DNA of 64,000 bases from an uncultured Clostridia bacterium (lineage in GTDB: Bacteria > Bacillota > Clostridia > Christensenellales > Borkfalkiaceae): positions 25,369 to 89,368 of the forward strand of contig CANRKK010000006.1 in NCBI GenBank assembly GCA_947631195.1, read 5' to 3'. Shown here in pieces: positions 8,598 through 17,362 of this stretch. The notes under the pieces are model-generated. The model was not told the DNA's origin, ran no database searches, and saw only the letters and a program-made list of their open reading frames with translations. Position 1 is the stretch's first letter. Each line of letters starts with the position of its first letter. A program made the translations under genes and the position numbers.

Positions 8598-9194
8598 ATG
8601 CAGGATATCAAAGGCGCTTTGGTGCCCTATATAGTTGAACAGACCTCCCGCGGGGAGCGTTCCTACGACATCTATTCCCGTCTTTTGGAGGACAGAATAA
8701 TCTTTTTGACGGGTGAGATAGACGACGCCGTGGCAAACACGGTAGTTGCCCAGCTTATCTACCTCGAGGCAAAGGATCCCTCCAAGGACATTTCCCTCTA
8801 CATCAACAGCCCGGGCGGCTCCGTTTCGGCGGGCCTTGCCATCTACGACACCATGAACTACATCAAGTGCGACGTGTCCACCATCTGCATAGGCATGGCG
8901 GCGAGCATGGGCGCGTTCCTTCTGTCCAGCGGGCAAAAGGGCAAGCGTTTCGCCCTGCCCAACAGCGAAATCATGATTCACCAGCCTCTCGGCGGCGCGC
9001 AGGGTCAGGCCAGCGACATAAAAATCGCCGCAGACCACATACTTAAAACAAGGCAAAAGCTCAACGCAATCCTCTCGCAAAACAGCGGCAAGCCGTTGGA
9101 AGTGATCGAGCGCGACACCGACCGCGACAACTATCTGTCCGCGCAGGAGGCGCTGGAGTATGGGCTTATCGACCGCGTATTCTATAAGAGGTAG
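8598..9194 (+). CDS. clpP: ATP-dependent Clp protease proteolytic subunit
   Basis: 198 residues. Forms the tetradecameric serine protease chamber that works with ClpX or ClpC. The catalytic triad is visible as Ser103 (GMAASMG), His128 (IHQPLGG) and Asp177 (DTDRDNYLS), with the family spacing. The start has a strong AAAGGAGG site. It is likely co-transcribed with tig, which ends 12 bp upstream. The stop codon is followed within 10 bp by a copy of repeat module T, so the transcript's 3' end would carry that structure. Confidence 0.97.
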   Translation: MQDIKGALVPYIVEQTSRGERSYDIYSRLLEDRIIFLTGEIDDAVANTVVAQLIYLEAKDPSKDISLYINSPGGSVSAGLAIYDTMNYIKCDVSTICIGMAASMGAFLLSSGQKGKRFALPNSEIMIHQPLGGAQGQASDIKIAADHILKTRQKLNAILSQNSGKPLEVIERDTDRDNYLSAQEALEYGLIDRVFYKR

Positions 9195-9203
9195 GCTCCC
9201 GCG

Positions 9204-9323
9204 GCGGCGTGTATAAGCGTCGTTCTGCTGTGTTGCGCTGCGGCAACTTTCAGTCACGTACGTCAAAGTACGCTCCTTCAAGTTTTCCTCGCGCGCCTTG
9301 CATAACTCGCTTCTACCCACCGC
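9204..9323 (+). repeat. Module T copy 1 (GGCGG subtype)
   Basis: The outer stem pairs 9204-9219 (GCGGCGTGTATAAGCG) with 9308-9323 (CGCTTCTACCCACCGC). The inner hairpin pairs CGTAC (9257-9261) with GTACG (9268-9272) across 6 nt. It lies directly 3' of clpP and in the same orientation. Confidence 0.8.
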
Positions 9324-9354
9324 ATAACTTCGTAATTGTAGCGCGCACACTCCC

Positions 9355-9644
9355 TTGGCTCCCTTTAGTAAGGGGAGCTGTCACCGATAGGTGACTGAGG
9401 GGATTGTCAAATAATAGCAGCGTAGCTTGCTTCGTGTCATTTCGAGCGTGAGCGTAGCGGTAAGCGAGATAATCCCCTCGTGGATTGGTCGAGGTCGGGT
9501 GAAACGGACATATAACAAATAATTTTCCTTTTTTATTTTGTCCCGCCCACCCCCCCAATATTGTTAAAATAGTGGGGAAGCAATACCCCAACCTTGCCCT
9601 CTTCCGTGTAACGGGGGAGGGTGCCCTGAAAGGGCGGGTGGGAG
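9355..9644. repeat. Repeat mosaic between clpP and clpX (modules P, F, C-rich, N)
   Basis: This gap holds no gene that I can support. It contains module P at 9355-9407 (TTGGCTCCCTTTAGTAAGG onward, ending GATTGT), an F-type segment at about 9438-9500 (GTCATTTCGAGCGTGAGCG), a C-rich TCCCGCCCACCCCCCCAATA segment at about 9541-9560 that recurs at 48938 and 63949, and module N at 9595-9644. Short ORFs across it are repeat translations. Confidence 0.8.
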
Positions 9645-9737
9645 CAACATTAATTGTAAACAACAACAAAACAAAAACCTCGGCGGCGCGGCGCCCGCAA
9701 TGGCGCGAGATTTTTGTGAACATAAGGAATATTTTAT

Positions 9738-10955
9738 ATGAAAGATCAGCAATTTTGTTCATTCTGCGGAAAAACCGAAGATTTGGTCAAAAGATTAATA
9801 AAGGGCAGAAACGGCGTATGCATATGCGACGAATGTATAGAGATCTGCCGCGATATGGTAAAGGATTTGGACGTAGAGGACACTTCGCCCGTGCCTTTAA
9901 AGGCGCCCGCCGAAATCAAGGCCGAGCTCGATAAATACATCGTCGGGCAAAACGAGGCCAAGCGCGTATTGTCGGTGGCTGTCTACAACCACTACAAGCG
10001 CATCAACAATCTCGGCAAGGACGACGGCGAGGTGGAGATCGAAAAGAGCAACATATTGCTTTTGGGCCCCACGGGCTGCGGAAAGACCCTGCTTGCCAGA
10101 ACGCTTGCAAAAATTTTGAACGTGCCCTTTGCCGCTGCGGACGCCACCACGCTTACTGAGGCGGGCTACGTCGGCGAGGACGTTGAAAACATACTCTTAA
10201 AACTTATCCAGAACGCCGACTACGATATCTCCCGTGCCGAGCGCGGCATAATCTATATAGACGAAATAGACAAGATAGCGCGCAAGGGCGAAAACGTATC
10301 CATCACCCGCGACGTATCGGGCGAGGGCGTGCAGCAGGCGCTGTTGAAGATAATCGAAAGCACCATGGCCAACGTGCCCCCGCAGGGCGGCAGAAAGCAC
10401 CCCCAGCAGGAGTGCCTCAGGATAGACACCACCAATATACTCTTTATCTGCGGCGGGGCGTTCGTCGGGCTCGACAAGATAGTGCAAAAGCGGCGCGACA
10501 ATTCCACTTTGGGCTTCGGCGGCAGCGTAAAGCAGACTGAGGACAACATCTACGAGATGCTCTCCGACGTAAAGCCGCAGGATTTGACGCAGTTCGGGCT
10601 CATTCCCGAATTTGTGGGCAGGGTCCCCATCGTCGTCAGCCTGCATCCACTCAACGAGGACGCCCTCGTAAGCATTTTGACCCAACCCAAAAACGCGATA
10701 ATAAAGCAGTACCAAAAACTTATAGCTATGGACGGGGTAAAGCTGACGGTGGAGGACTCCGCCGTGCGCGAGATAGCCAACACCGCCATCCGTTTAAAGA
10801 CGGGCGCAAGGGGACTTAGAACTATTATCGAAAGTTTTATGACCTCGGTAATGTACAAGATCCCCTCCGAAAAGAACGTTGCCGAAGTGATTGTAACAAA
10901 AGAGTGCGTAACCGACAAGGCCGAGCCCAAAATCATCTACAAGGAATCGGCCTGA
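9738..10955 (+). CDS. clpX: ATP-dependent Clp protease ATP-binding subunit ClpX
   Basis: 405 residues. The AAA+ unfoldase that feeds ssrA-tagged and other substrates into ClpP. An N-terminal zinc-binding domain has Cys7, Cys10, Cys30 and Cys33. Walker A is GPTGCGKT near residue 111, followed by GYVGEDVE, Walker B YIDEIDKI and C-terminal [10 protein letters not shown]. No strong Shine-Dalgarno is seen near the ATG (AAGGAATATTTTAT). It is separated from clpP by 543 bp of repeats and so probably has its own promoter, which I could not identify with confidence. Confidence 0.97.
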   Translation: MKDQQFCSFCGKTEDLVKRLIKGRNGVCICDECIEICRDMVKDLDVEDTSPVPLKAPAEIKAELDKYIVGQNEAKRVLSVAVYNHYKRINNLGKDDGEVEIEKSNILLLGPTGCGKTLLARTLAKILNVPFAAADATTLTEAGYVGEDVENILLKLIQNADYDISRAERGIIYIDEIDKIARKGENVSITRDVSGEGVQQALLKIIESTMANVPPQGGRKHPQQECLRIDTTNILFICGGAFVGLDKIVQKRRDNSTLGFGGSVKQTEDNIYEMLSDVKPQDLTQFGLIPEFVGRVPIVVSLHPLNEDALVSILTQPKNAIIKQYQKLIAMDGVKLTVEDSAVREIANTAIRLKTGARGLRTIIESFMTSVMYKIPSEKNVAEVIVTKECVTDKAEPKIIYKESA

Positions 10956-11053
10956 CGCAAAAAACTCAACACATATCCGCAAAAACAGGCAAAAAAACAA
11001 TCGCGCGCAATTTCTTATAAACGGGAAATTGCGCTTTATTCAAAGGAGATAAA

Positions 11054-13369
11054 ATGGCTAAAAGGACAATAAACGGGATACCTGTTTTGCCTCTCAGGGG
11101 CAGGGTAGTGTTCCCCGACGTGCCGTCCACCGTTGACGTGGGCAGGCTGATATCCCTCAACGCCGTAAAGAGGGCCACGGACGGGGATTCTCTCATTATG
11201 CTCGTTGCCCAGCGCGACGCCGAAAGCGAGGAAGTGACTTCCCTCTCCGACCTGTATGAAGTGGGCACCGTCTGCCGCATACGTCAGATTTCCCGCCTGC
11301 CGGGCGCCACGATAAGGCTGACGGCGGACGGGCTCTACCGCGCCGTGATAGTCCGCGGCTCCGTAGAGGGCGAAAGCATAGTGTGCGACGTTGCGGAACT
11401 TGCCTCCTCCAACCCCGGCGACGAGAGTCTGGCCGAGGCGTATTTCCGCACCGCAAGGGACATTATGAACGACATATGCCAGAGCGAATCGCGCATATCC
11501 AAGGAGGTTGCGGGCGCGCTCGGCCGCTGCTCCGACCCCGACGAGTATATAAACATAGCCGCGACCAACCTTAAAATAAGCGTCGGGCAAAAACAGGAAC
11601 TTCTCGAAAAGGACCGCCTCATCGACAGGCTAAAGCTGTTCGACAAAATTTTGAACGACGAGCTTGAAATAATGCGGCTGGAACGCAAAATAAACGCCAC
11701 GGTCCGCCAGAACATAGATAAAAACCAAAAGGAGTACTACCTCCGCGAACAGCTCCGCGCCATTCACACCGAACTCGGCGACGACGAGAGCGAAAAGGAG
11801 GAGTTGGAGCGCAGGATAAACGAAAAGGGCCTCCCCCCCGAAGTGAAGGAAAAGGCCCTCAAGGAGCTCTCCCGCATGGATAAAATGCAGACCTCCTCGC
11901 CCGACTACAACGTTTTGAGAATGTATCTCGACTGGATTCTCGATCTGCCGTGGGCGGAAATGACGGAGGACAACAAGGACTTGGACGCGGCCGTCAAAAT
12001 TCTGAACGAGGACCACTACGGGCTGGACAAAATCAAGGAGCGCATAACCGAATATCTCGCCGTGCACAGTCTCACGGGCGGGCTTAACGCGCCCATACTC
12101 TGCTTTGTCGGCCCCCCGGGCGTGGGCAAAACTTCGGTTGCCACCTCGATAGCGCGTTGCCTCGGCAGAAAATTCGTCAGAATGTCTCTGGGCGGCGTGC
12201 ACGACGAGTCCGAAATCCGCGGCCACAGAAAAACTTATATCGGCGCCATTCCGGGCAGGATAATCGCGGGCATAAAAAACGCGGGCACTTCCAATCCCGT
12301 GTTCCTTTTAGACGAGATAGACAAGCTCTCCTCCGATCTCCGCGGCGACCCCGCAAGCGCACTTTTGGAGGTCTTGGACCCCGCGCAGAATTCTACTTTC
12401 CGCGACAGATATCTCGAAGTGCCCTACGATTTGAGCAAGGTGCTGTTCATCACCACGGCCAACGGGCTGGACACCATTCCCCGTCCCCTTCTTGACAGAA
12501 TGGAGATAATAGAAATCAACGGCTACACGCAGGAGGAGAAGAAGGAGATAGCCAAACGCTATTTAATATCCAAGCGCGAAAAGGCAAACGGCATAGAGGA
12601 GGGCAAGCTCGTCATCACGGACGACGCCGTGGACGAGATAATAAACGGCTACACTATGGAGGCGGGCGTGCGCGATTTGGAGCGCAACATAGACTCCGTA
12701 TGCCGCAAGGCCGCCGTCAAACTTGCCTCGGGCAAGGTTAAAAAGTTGCGCGTCACCGCCAAGACGGTGGAGAGCATGCTCGGCGCGCGCCGCTACGACA
12801 GGGACAACTTTATCCAAAAGGACGAAGTGGGCGCCGCGACGGGGCTGGCATGGACGGCCGTGGGCGGCACCACTCTGACGATAGAAGTTTCGGCAATGCA
12901 CGGCAAGGGCGAAGTGCTCTTGACGGGCAAGCTGGGCGACGTCATGAAGGAGAGCGCGCGGGCTGCCATAAGCTACATCCGCTCCAACAGCGAGGAATAC
13001 GGCATCGACCAAAGCGCCTTCGAAACGACCGATATCCACATACACGTGCCCGAGGGCGCAACCCCCAAGGACGGTCCCAGCGCGGGCATAACGATGGCCA
13101 CGGCCATACTTTCGGCGTTTACGGGCAAACCCGTCAAGAGCTCGGTTGCAATGACGGGCGAAATAACCCTGCGCGGCAAGGTCTTGCCGATAGGCGGCTT
13201 AAAGGAAAAGGCGCTGGCGGCCTACCGAGTCGGCGTAAAGGACGTTATAATCCCCGCCGAAAACAAAAAGGATCTGGAGGAAATCCCCAAATCCGTGCGC
13301 GACAAGCTCAACTTTATCCCCGTAACCGAAGTGGACGCGGTGTTCAAGAGCGCGATAATAGGTATTTGA
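11054..13369 (+). CDS. lon: ATP-dependent Lon protease
   Basis: 771 residues, the full family length. An N-terminal substrate-binding LAN domain starts PVLPLRGRVVFPD; the AAA+ module has Walker A GPPGVGKT near residue 354; the C-terminal S16 protease has the catalytic Ser in KDGPSAG near residue 676 and the Lys of GLKEKALAA near 717. AAAGGAG sits ahead of the ATG. It is followed after 1 bp by engB, so the two are surely co-transcribed. Lon degrades misfolded proteins and short-lived regulators in the cytoplasm. Confidence 0.97.
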   Translation: MAKRTINGIPVLPLRGRVVFPDVPSTVDVGRLISLNAVKRATDGDSLIMLVAQRDAESEEVTSLSDLYEVGTVCRIRQISRLPGATIRLTADGLYRAVIVRGSVEGESIVCDVAELASSNPGDESLAEAYFRTARDIMNDICQSESRISKEVAGALGRCSDPDEYINIAATNLKISVGQKQELLEKDRLIDRLKLFDKILNDELEIMRLERKINATVRQNIDKNQKEYYLREQLRAIHTELGDDESEKEELERRINEKGLPPEVKEKALKELSRMDKMQTSSPDYNVLRMYLDWILDLPWAEMTEDNKDLDAAVKILNEDHYGLDKIKERITEYLAVHSLTGGLNAPILCFVGPPGVGKTSVATSIARCLGRKFVRMSLGGVHDESEIRGHRKTYIGAIPGRIIAGIKNAGTSNPVFLLDEIDKLSSDLRGDPASALLEVLDPAQNSTFRDRYLEVPYDLSKVLFITTANGLDTIPRPLLDRMEIIEINGYTQEEKKEIAKRYLISKREKANGIEEGKLVITDDAVDEIINGYTMEAGVRDLERNIDSVCRKAAVKLASGKVKKLRVTAKTVESMLGARRYDRDNFIQKDEVGAATGLAWTAVGGTTLTIEVSAMHGKGEVLLTGKLGDVMKESARAAISYIRSNSEEYGIDQSAFETTDIHIHVPEGATPKDGPSAGITMATAILSAFTGKPVKSSVAMTGEITLRGKVLPIGGLKEKALAAYRVGVKDVIIPAENKKDLEEIPKSVRDKLNFIPVTEVDAVFKSAIIGI

Positions 13370-13370
13370 C

Positions 13371-13961
13371 ATGCTCAAAATAAATGCAAAATTTATAACG
13401 AGCGCGGCCTCCAAGCAGCAATTTATTCAGCCCGTAAAGCCGATAATCGCGGTGTGCGGCAAGTCCAACGTGGGCAAATCGAGCTTTATCAACATGCTTG
13501 CGGGGCAAAAAAAACTTGCCAAGGTCTCCAAGGAGCCGGGCAGGACGCGGCTAATTAATTACTTCGACATGGGCGACTTTATCCTTGCCGACCTCCCGGG
13601 TTACGGCTACGCGCGCGTGTCGCAGGCCGAAAAATTGAAGTGGGCCAAACTTCTGGACGATTTTTTCGCCCGCAAGGAGGACATATCCCACGTTTTCAGC
13701 CTTGTGGATATCCGCCACGCCCCCACGGCGGACGACGTGCAGATGTCCGAATTTTTAAACTACCGCATAATCCCGTTCACGGTCATAGCCACCAAGGCGG
13801 ACAAACTCTCCCGCGCGCAGATTCACAAAAATCTGATAGCCGCGGCCGCCGTCTTAAAGGTTGGCGCGGGCAACATAATCGTCACGTCGGCGGAGACGAG
13901 GGTGGGGTTGGAGGCTGTGCACAACAAAATCATCTCTATACTCCCGTCAAGCGGATTATAA
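13371..13961 (+). CDS. engB: Ribosome biogenesis GTPase YsxC/EngB
   Basis: 196 residues. A TrmE-Era-EngA-EngB class GTPase needed for 50S subunit assembly. G1 is GKSNVGKSS (30-38), G3 DLPGYG, G4 TKAD and G5 SAE. The start is 1 bp after the lon stop. The last codons and the TAA (13959-13961) lie inside the first arm of repeat module T copy 2 (13948-13964), so the C-terminal SSGL and the stop come from the repeat. This implies the repeat moved into, or replaced, the original 3' end. Confidence 0.95.
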   Translation: MLKINAKFITSAASKQQFIQPVKPIIAVCGKSNVGKSSFINMLAGQKKLAKVSKEPGRTRLINYFDMGDFILADLPGYGYARVSQAEKLKWAKLLDDFFARKEDISHVFSLVDIRHAPTADDVQMSEFLNYRIIPFTVIATKADKLSRAQIHKNLIAAAAVLKVGAGNIIVTSAETRVGLEAVHNKIISILPSSGL

Positions 13962-14090
13962 GCGTCGCAATACTGTGTCGCGTTTGCGCGCTCCTCGGTA
14001 AGGCTGCGCCTTCGGTACGACACGTACTTCTATGTACGCTCCCTTCGTCGCTTACGCACGCTCCTTGTCTTGCTCGCTTCTAACCGCTTG
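13948..14090 (+). repeat. Module T copy 2 (CAAGCGG subtype), overlapping the engB stop
   Basis: The outer stem pairs CAAGCGGATTATAAGCG (13948-13964) with CGCTTCTAACCGCTTG (14075-14090). The inner hairpin CGTAC/GTACG at 14023-14038 has a 6-nt loop. An extra AAGGC-TGC-GCCTT hairpin lies just 5' of it. Confidence 0.8.
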
Positions 14091-14116
14091 CAGACTTCGT
14101 AATTACAGTTTTCCGT

Positions 14117-14319
14117 GGCTCCCTTTAGTAGGACGAGCGCGGCTGCTCGGGGCAGGATAAGACGGCACTCCAAACGTGCCCTCTTCCGTGTCAACGGGGG
14201 AGGGTGTCACGAAGTGACGGGTGGGAGAAGTACCTTTATTTTGGACTAATCAAGCGTCACAACCTCAAAAAGCGTTATCCATTCATTCCGCTGAGCGCTA
14301 CAAACCGTTCCAACATACA
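14117..14319. repeat. Repeat mosaic between engB and apgM (partial P, N, X)
   Basis: No gene seen. It holds a truncated P unit (14117-14150), module N at 14177-14227 whose second hairpin is GTCAC-GAA-GTGAC instead of the usual GCCC-TGAAA-GGGC, and the body of an X unit read on the minus strand (14246-14319). Confidence 0.7.
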
Positions 14320-14344
14320 AGCGGCGGGCCATCCGGCCCGCCGC
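14320..14344 (-). terminator. Terminator hairpin of the apgM operon (module X)
   Basis: GCGGCGGGCC-ATCC-GGCCCGCCGC just 3' of the minus-strand apgM stop at 14350. The U tract is poor, so the call rests on position and stem strength. Confidence 0.6.
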
Positions 14345-14349
14345 TGATA

Positions 14350-15564
14350 TTATTTTTCACATTGCGTCGTCAGTCTGTCCATAAGCGCGTATCCGTCCGT
14401 GATATACGCGCCCGTCGCCGCCGCTTCGGCCTCGGTGTACCGCTTTGCGCCGTTCCCCAAATTTTTGACGTTCGAATACAAAAGATAGGGGATGGGGTCG
14501 GAAATATGCGTCTTGCAGGCGCAGGGAGTGGGGTGGTCGGGGCAAACGAGCATTGCAAACGGCGCGCCGCCCAGCCTCTTTAAAACGGTGCCCACAACCT
14601 TTTCGTCAATCTGTTCTATGGCGTACACTTTATGCAGATAGTCGCCGTGGTGCCCGCATTCGTCGGGGGCCTCCATATGGATATAGACGTAGTCCAGCCC
14701 CCGTTCAAGCGCGTCGCAGGCAGCGTTTGCCTTGCCCTCAAAGTCGGTGTTATAGTCCCCCGTCGCGCCCGCAACCTCGATCCGCTCCATTCCCGCCGCC
14801 TGACCTATGCCCTTTACAAGGTCCACGGCCGAAATCACCCCGCCCTTCAGCGAGTGCAGATCTTCAAACTTGTCCATATGCGGCTTGGTGCCCTCGCCCC
14901 ACAGCCAAATGCCGTTTGCGGGATTTTTCCCCGATGCAACGCGCTTTAAATTTATCGGATGATTTTTAAGCAGCGCATAGCTTTTTTTCATAAAACCGAG
15001 GTACGCGTCCGCGTCAGGCCCCTTCGGCAGGTAGTTTGTAACCGCGCGGCCGGAGATGTCGTGCGGCGGCGTCAGGTCGTGCCCCGTGCGCCCGCCCCTT
15101 GCAACAAGGCAGTGCCTGTACGATATCCCGGGGTAAAAGGCGTACGCCCCGCCGTCTAACTTCTGTTTCAAATAATTTATAAGCTCCCGCGCCTCGGCTG
15201 TGCTAATCTCTCCCGCCGAATAGTCGAGCATAACTTTCTTTTCGTACGGCTCGTCGTCGGACAGCGTCACAAGGTTGCACCGCAGCGCGACGTCCGCGGG
15301 GCCGAGCTCTATCCCCATCGATATCGCCTCGAGGGGGGAGCGGCCCGTGTAGCACCGCCTCGGGTCAAAGCCCATCACGGACATGTTTGCCACGTCCGAG
15401 CCGGGTTTCATTCCGTCGGGCACGGTCTTGCACAGCCCCACTTCGGACAGGGGCGCGATCTTGTCGAGGTTGGGCGTTTTCGCGGCCTCCAAACAGGTCT
15501 TGCCGCCGAGTTCGGGAATTTTCCAGTCGGCCATTCCGTCGCCCAAAATAACGATATACTTCAT
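14350..15564 (-). CDS. Cofactor-independent phosphoglycerate mutase, archaeal type (ApgM-like)
   Basis: 404 residues of the alkaline phosphatase superfamily. It begins MKYIVILGDGMADW, with the metal-site Asp in GDGMAD, and has GSDVANMSVMGFDP holding the phospho-accepting Ser, plus DEPYEKK, HMEAPDECGHHGD and PDHPTPCACKTH metal ligands. These match the ApgM branch; bacterial members have also been proposed to act as homoserine kinases, which sequence alone cannot settle. It is the last gene of a five-gene minus-strand operon, 4 bp after ung. As a glycolytic mutase it would act with the PPi-type phosphofructokinase elsewhere in the window. Confidence 0.85.
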   Translation of the reverse strand: MKYIVILGDGMADWKIPELGGKTCLEAAKTPNLDKIAPLSEVGLCKTVPDGMKPGSDVANMSVMGFDPRRCYTGRSPLEAISMGIELGPADVALRCNLVTLSDDEPYEKKVMLDYSAGEISTAEARELINYLKQKLDGGAYAFYPGISYRHCLVARGGRTGHDLTPPHDISGRAVTNYLPKGPDADAYLGFMKKSYALLKNHPINLKRVASGKNPANGIWLWGEGTKPHMDKFEDLHSLKGGVISAVDLVKGIGQAAGMERIEVAGATGDYNTDFEGKANAACDALERGLDYVYIHMEAPDECGHHGDYLHKVYAIEQIDEKVVGTVLKRLGGAPFAMLVCPDHPTPCACKTHISDPIPYLLYSNVKNLGNGAKRYTEAEAAATGAYITDGYALMDRLTTQCEK

Positions 15565-15568
15565 AATT

Positions 15569-16237
15569 TCAATTCAGATCCCAGTCAACGGGCGGCTTCC
15601 CGCGGGAAACAAGATATTCGTTGGTCTTTGAAAAGTGTTTGCACCCGAAAAACCCGTTGTATGCCGAAAGGGGGGAGGGGTGCGCGCACTGCAGCACGAG
15701 GTGTCTTTTTTGGTCAATGAGCGGGGCCTTGCTCCTTGCGTTCCCGCCCCATAAAATAAACACGGTGTGCTCCGTCTTTTCGGAAATCAGCTTTATAACG
15801 CTGTCCGTAAACCACGCCCAGCCGCACTTCGAGTGCGAGTTTGCGGCGTGTTCGCGCACCGTCAAAGTGGTGTTCAGCAGCAATACGCCCTCTTTCGCCC
15901 ACTTTGTCAAATCCCCGCAGGGCGGCTCTTTTATCCCCAAATCGCTCTCTATTTCCCTATATATATTTTGCAGGGAGGGCGGCAGGGGCACGCCGGGTTT
16001 AACCGAAAAGCACAGCCCGTGCGCCTGCCCCGGCTCGTGATAGGGGTCCTGCCCCAAAATAACCGCCTTAAGATTTCCAAGCGGGGTATAGCGGAAGCAG
16101 TTGTACAGGTCGTACATGTCGGGATATACGACATAGTGCGAGTATTCGTACTTCAAAAACTCGCGTATTTTAAGGTATCTATCATCAGAAAACAGGGGGG
16201 ACAAAAGTTCGTCCCAGCCGCCGCCCAAAGGTTTCAT
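15569..16237 (-). CDS. ung: Uracil-DNA glycosylase
   Basis: 222 residues. Family-1 UDG that removes uracil from DNA in base-excision repair. The water-activating motif GQDPYHEPGQAHGLCFS and the minor-groove loop HPSPLSAYNGFFGC are both intact, and LLNTTLTVREHAANSH is conserved. The start is 1 bp after the stop of the MTA/SAH nucleosidase gene, with GGTG as a weak Shine-Dalgarno, so expression is coupled to the operon. Confidence 0.96.
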   Translation of the reverse strand: MKPLGGGWDELLSPLFSDDRYLKIREFLKYEYSHYVVYPDMYDLYNCFRYTPLGNLKAVILGQDPYHEPGQAHGLCFSVKPGVPLPPSLQNIYREIESDLGIKEPPCGDLTKWAKEGVLLLNTTLTVREHAANSHSKCGWAWFTDSVIKLISEKTEHTVFILWGGNARSKAPLIDQKRHLVLQCAHPSPLSAYNGFFGCKHFSKTNEYLVSRGKPPVDWDLN

Positions 16238-16238
16238 A

Positions 16239-16892
16239 TCACACCGATTCGATTATTTTTTTGAGATTTTTTTTGAGGGCGGCAAAGCAGACCGCAAGGT
16301 TTTTTACGTACTGTTCGGTTGTGGAGCCGCTGCCCGCGATGTCCGAAATTATCTTGAACGCGCGGCACTCAACGTTGGAGAGTATGCACACCTGCGCAAT
16401 CGCGCCGAGCTCCATATCCCGTATATCCGCGTCGAGCAACTCGGTCAAAAGCAAAAAGTCGTCATAGTTGTCGTTAAACCTGTCCGCCGTGCCCACTTTT
16501 CTCAGTTCAAAGCCGTCCGTGGGGGTGAGGGGCAGATAATTGTCGTCAAAGCCGTCAAGCGTGCCCGTCTTGCCGCCGTTTAACTCCACAAGGTCAAAAT
16601 CGTACTGCACTGCGGAAAATACGGCGTATATGCCGCCCACTTCAACGCCGCCGTGCAGCCCGCCCGCAACGCCCAAATTTACTATCTTCGTTGCGCCGAG
16701 GCAGTCTATCGCGTACTGAGCGCCGCTCGCCGCGTTCACTTTGCCCACCCCGCAGATAACGACGGTGATTTCCCTGCCGTAAACCTTGCACAAAACTATC
16801 CGCTTTTTGCCTGCGGAATAGTCCTTCTGTATTTCCGCCGCTTCCAAAAGGGGAGCGGCCTCCTTTTCCATCGCAATTATAAAACAAGTCAT
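16239..16892 (-). CDS. Phosphorylase-superfamily nucleosidase, MTA/SAH nucleosidase type
   Basis: 217 residues. The ATG at 16892 is chosen for its GGAGGAAAAGTT site and for the ATGA overlap with the upstream stop. Family features: MTCFIIAMEKEAAPL at the N terminus, VNLGVAGGLHGGVEVG, and DMELGAIAQVC followed by AFKIISDIAG, which hold the Glu and Asp of the nucleoside site. It would hydrolyse methylthioadenosine or S-adenosylhomocysteine to adenine and a thio-sugar. The sequence is more divergent than typical MtnN, and the exact substrate is uncertain. Confidence 0.8.
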   Translation of the reverse strand: MTCFIIAMEKEAAPLLEAAEIQKDYSAGKKRIVLCKVYGREITVVICGVGKVNAASGAQYAIDCLGATKIVNLGVAGGLHGGVEVGGIYAVFSAVQYDFDLVELNGGKTGTLDGFDDNYLPLTPTDGFELRKVGTADRFNDNYDDFLLLTELLDADIRDMELGAIAQVCILSNVECRAFKIISDIAGSGSTTEQYVKNLAVCFAALKKNLKKIIESV

Positions 16893-17362
16893 AACTTTTC
16901 CTCCGTGCACACTGCGCCCACGCCGCACCAAAAGACGTAGTGCCTTATTTTTACGGGCATAACTTGCCCGTCTAAAAATATTTTTCCGCCGAAAAACTCA
17001 ACACGTCTCCACATTTTGGCAATTTCCAGACCGTACAGTTTAACGTACGCCTCCCGCGCGGTCCAGTGCAGCAAAAACCCGCGTTCGTCAAAAATTTCCG
17101 CCTGTTCGCGTTCGGGGAACCGCTTAATGACGCTATGCCTTATTTTTCCGCGGTAAAGCTCCAAATCGGCGCCTATGCCGCACGGGCTGACCGCCAATAG
17201 CCCCCTGTCGCCGCTGTGCGAGTAGGAAAAACAGAGGGGGCTGCCCTCGATGTACGGTTTGCCGCTCTCTGTAGTCAAAATTTTATATTCCTTAAGCCGT
17301 TCGGCCAAAATCTGTTCCAGCTTCGCGCGCGGGTTGTTGTCCGTGAGGTAAACTTCAATCAT
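16889..17362 (-). CDS. 4'-phosphopantetheinyl transferase (Sfp type)
   Basis: 157 residues, shorter than canonical Sfp (about 224) because the N-terminal half is reduced. The Mg/CoA-binding motifs are present: GIGADLELYRGK and LLHWTAREAYVKLYGL (W-T-x-x-E-A-x-x-K). It would load phosphopantetheine onto a carrier protein. The ATG at 17362 overlaps the upstream stop as ATGA. No polyketide or peptide synthetase is nearby, so a role on fatty-acid ACP is possible if no AcpS exists in this genome. Confidence 0.8.
   Translation of the reverse strand: MIEVYLTDNNPRAKLEQILAERLKEYKILTTESGKPYIEGSPLCFSYSHSGDRGLLAVSPCGIGADLELYRGKIRHSVIKRFPEREQAEIFDERGFLLHWTAREAYVKLYGLEIAKMWRRVEFFGGKIFLDGQVMPVKIRHYVFWCGVGAVCTEEKL

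Noticed and set aside
9313..9762. 149-codon minus-strand frame between clpP and clpX, and similar frames in other mosaics (22075, 29945, 39181, 42342, 49145)
   Set aside because: Their translations repeat the same phrases (TRPFRAPSPVARKRAR and others) wherever modules P, N or F occur, so they are repeat translations without promoters or ribosome sites.
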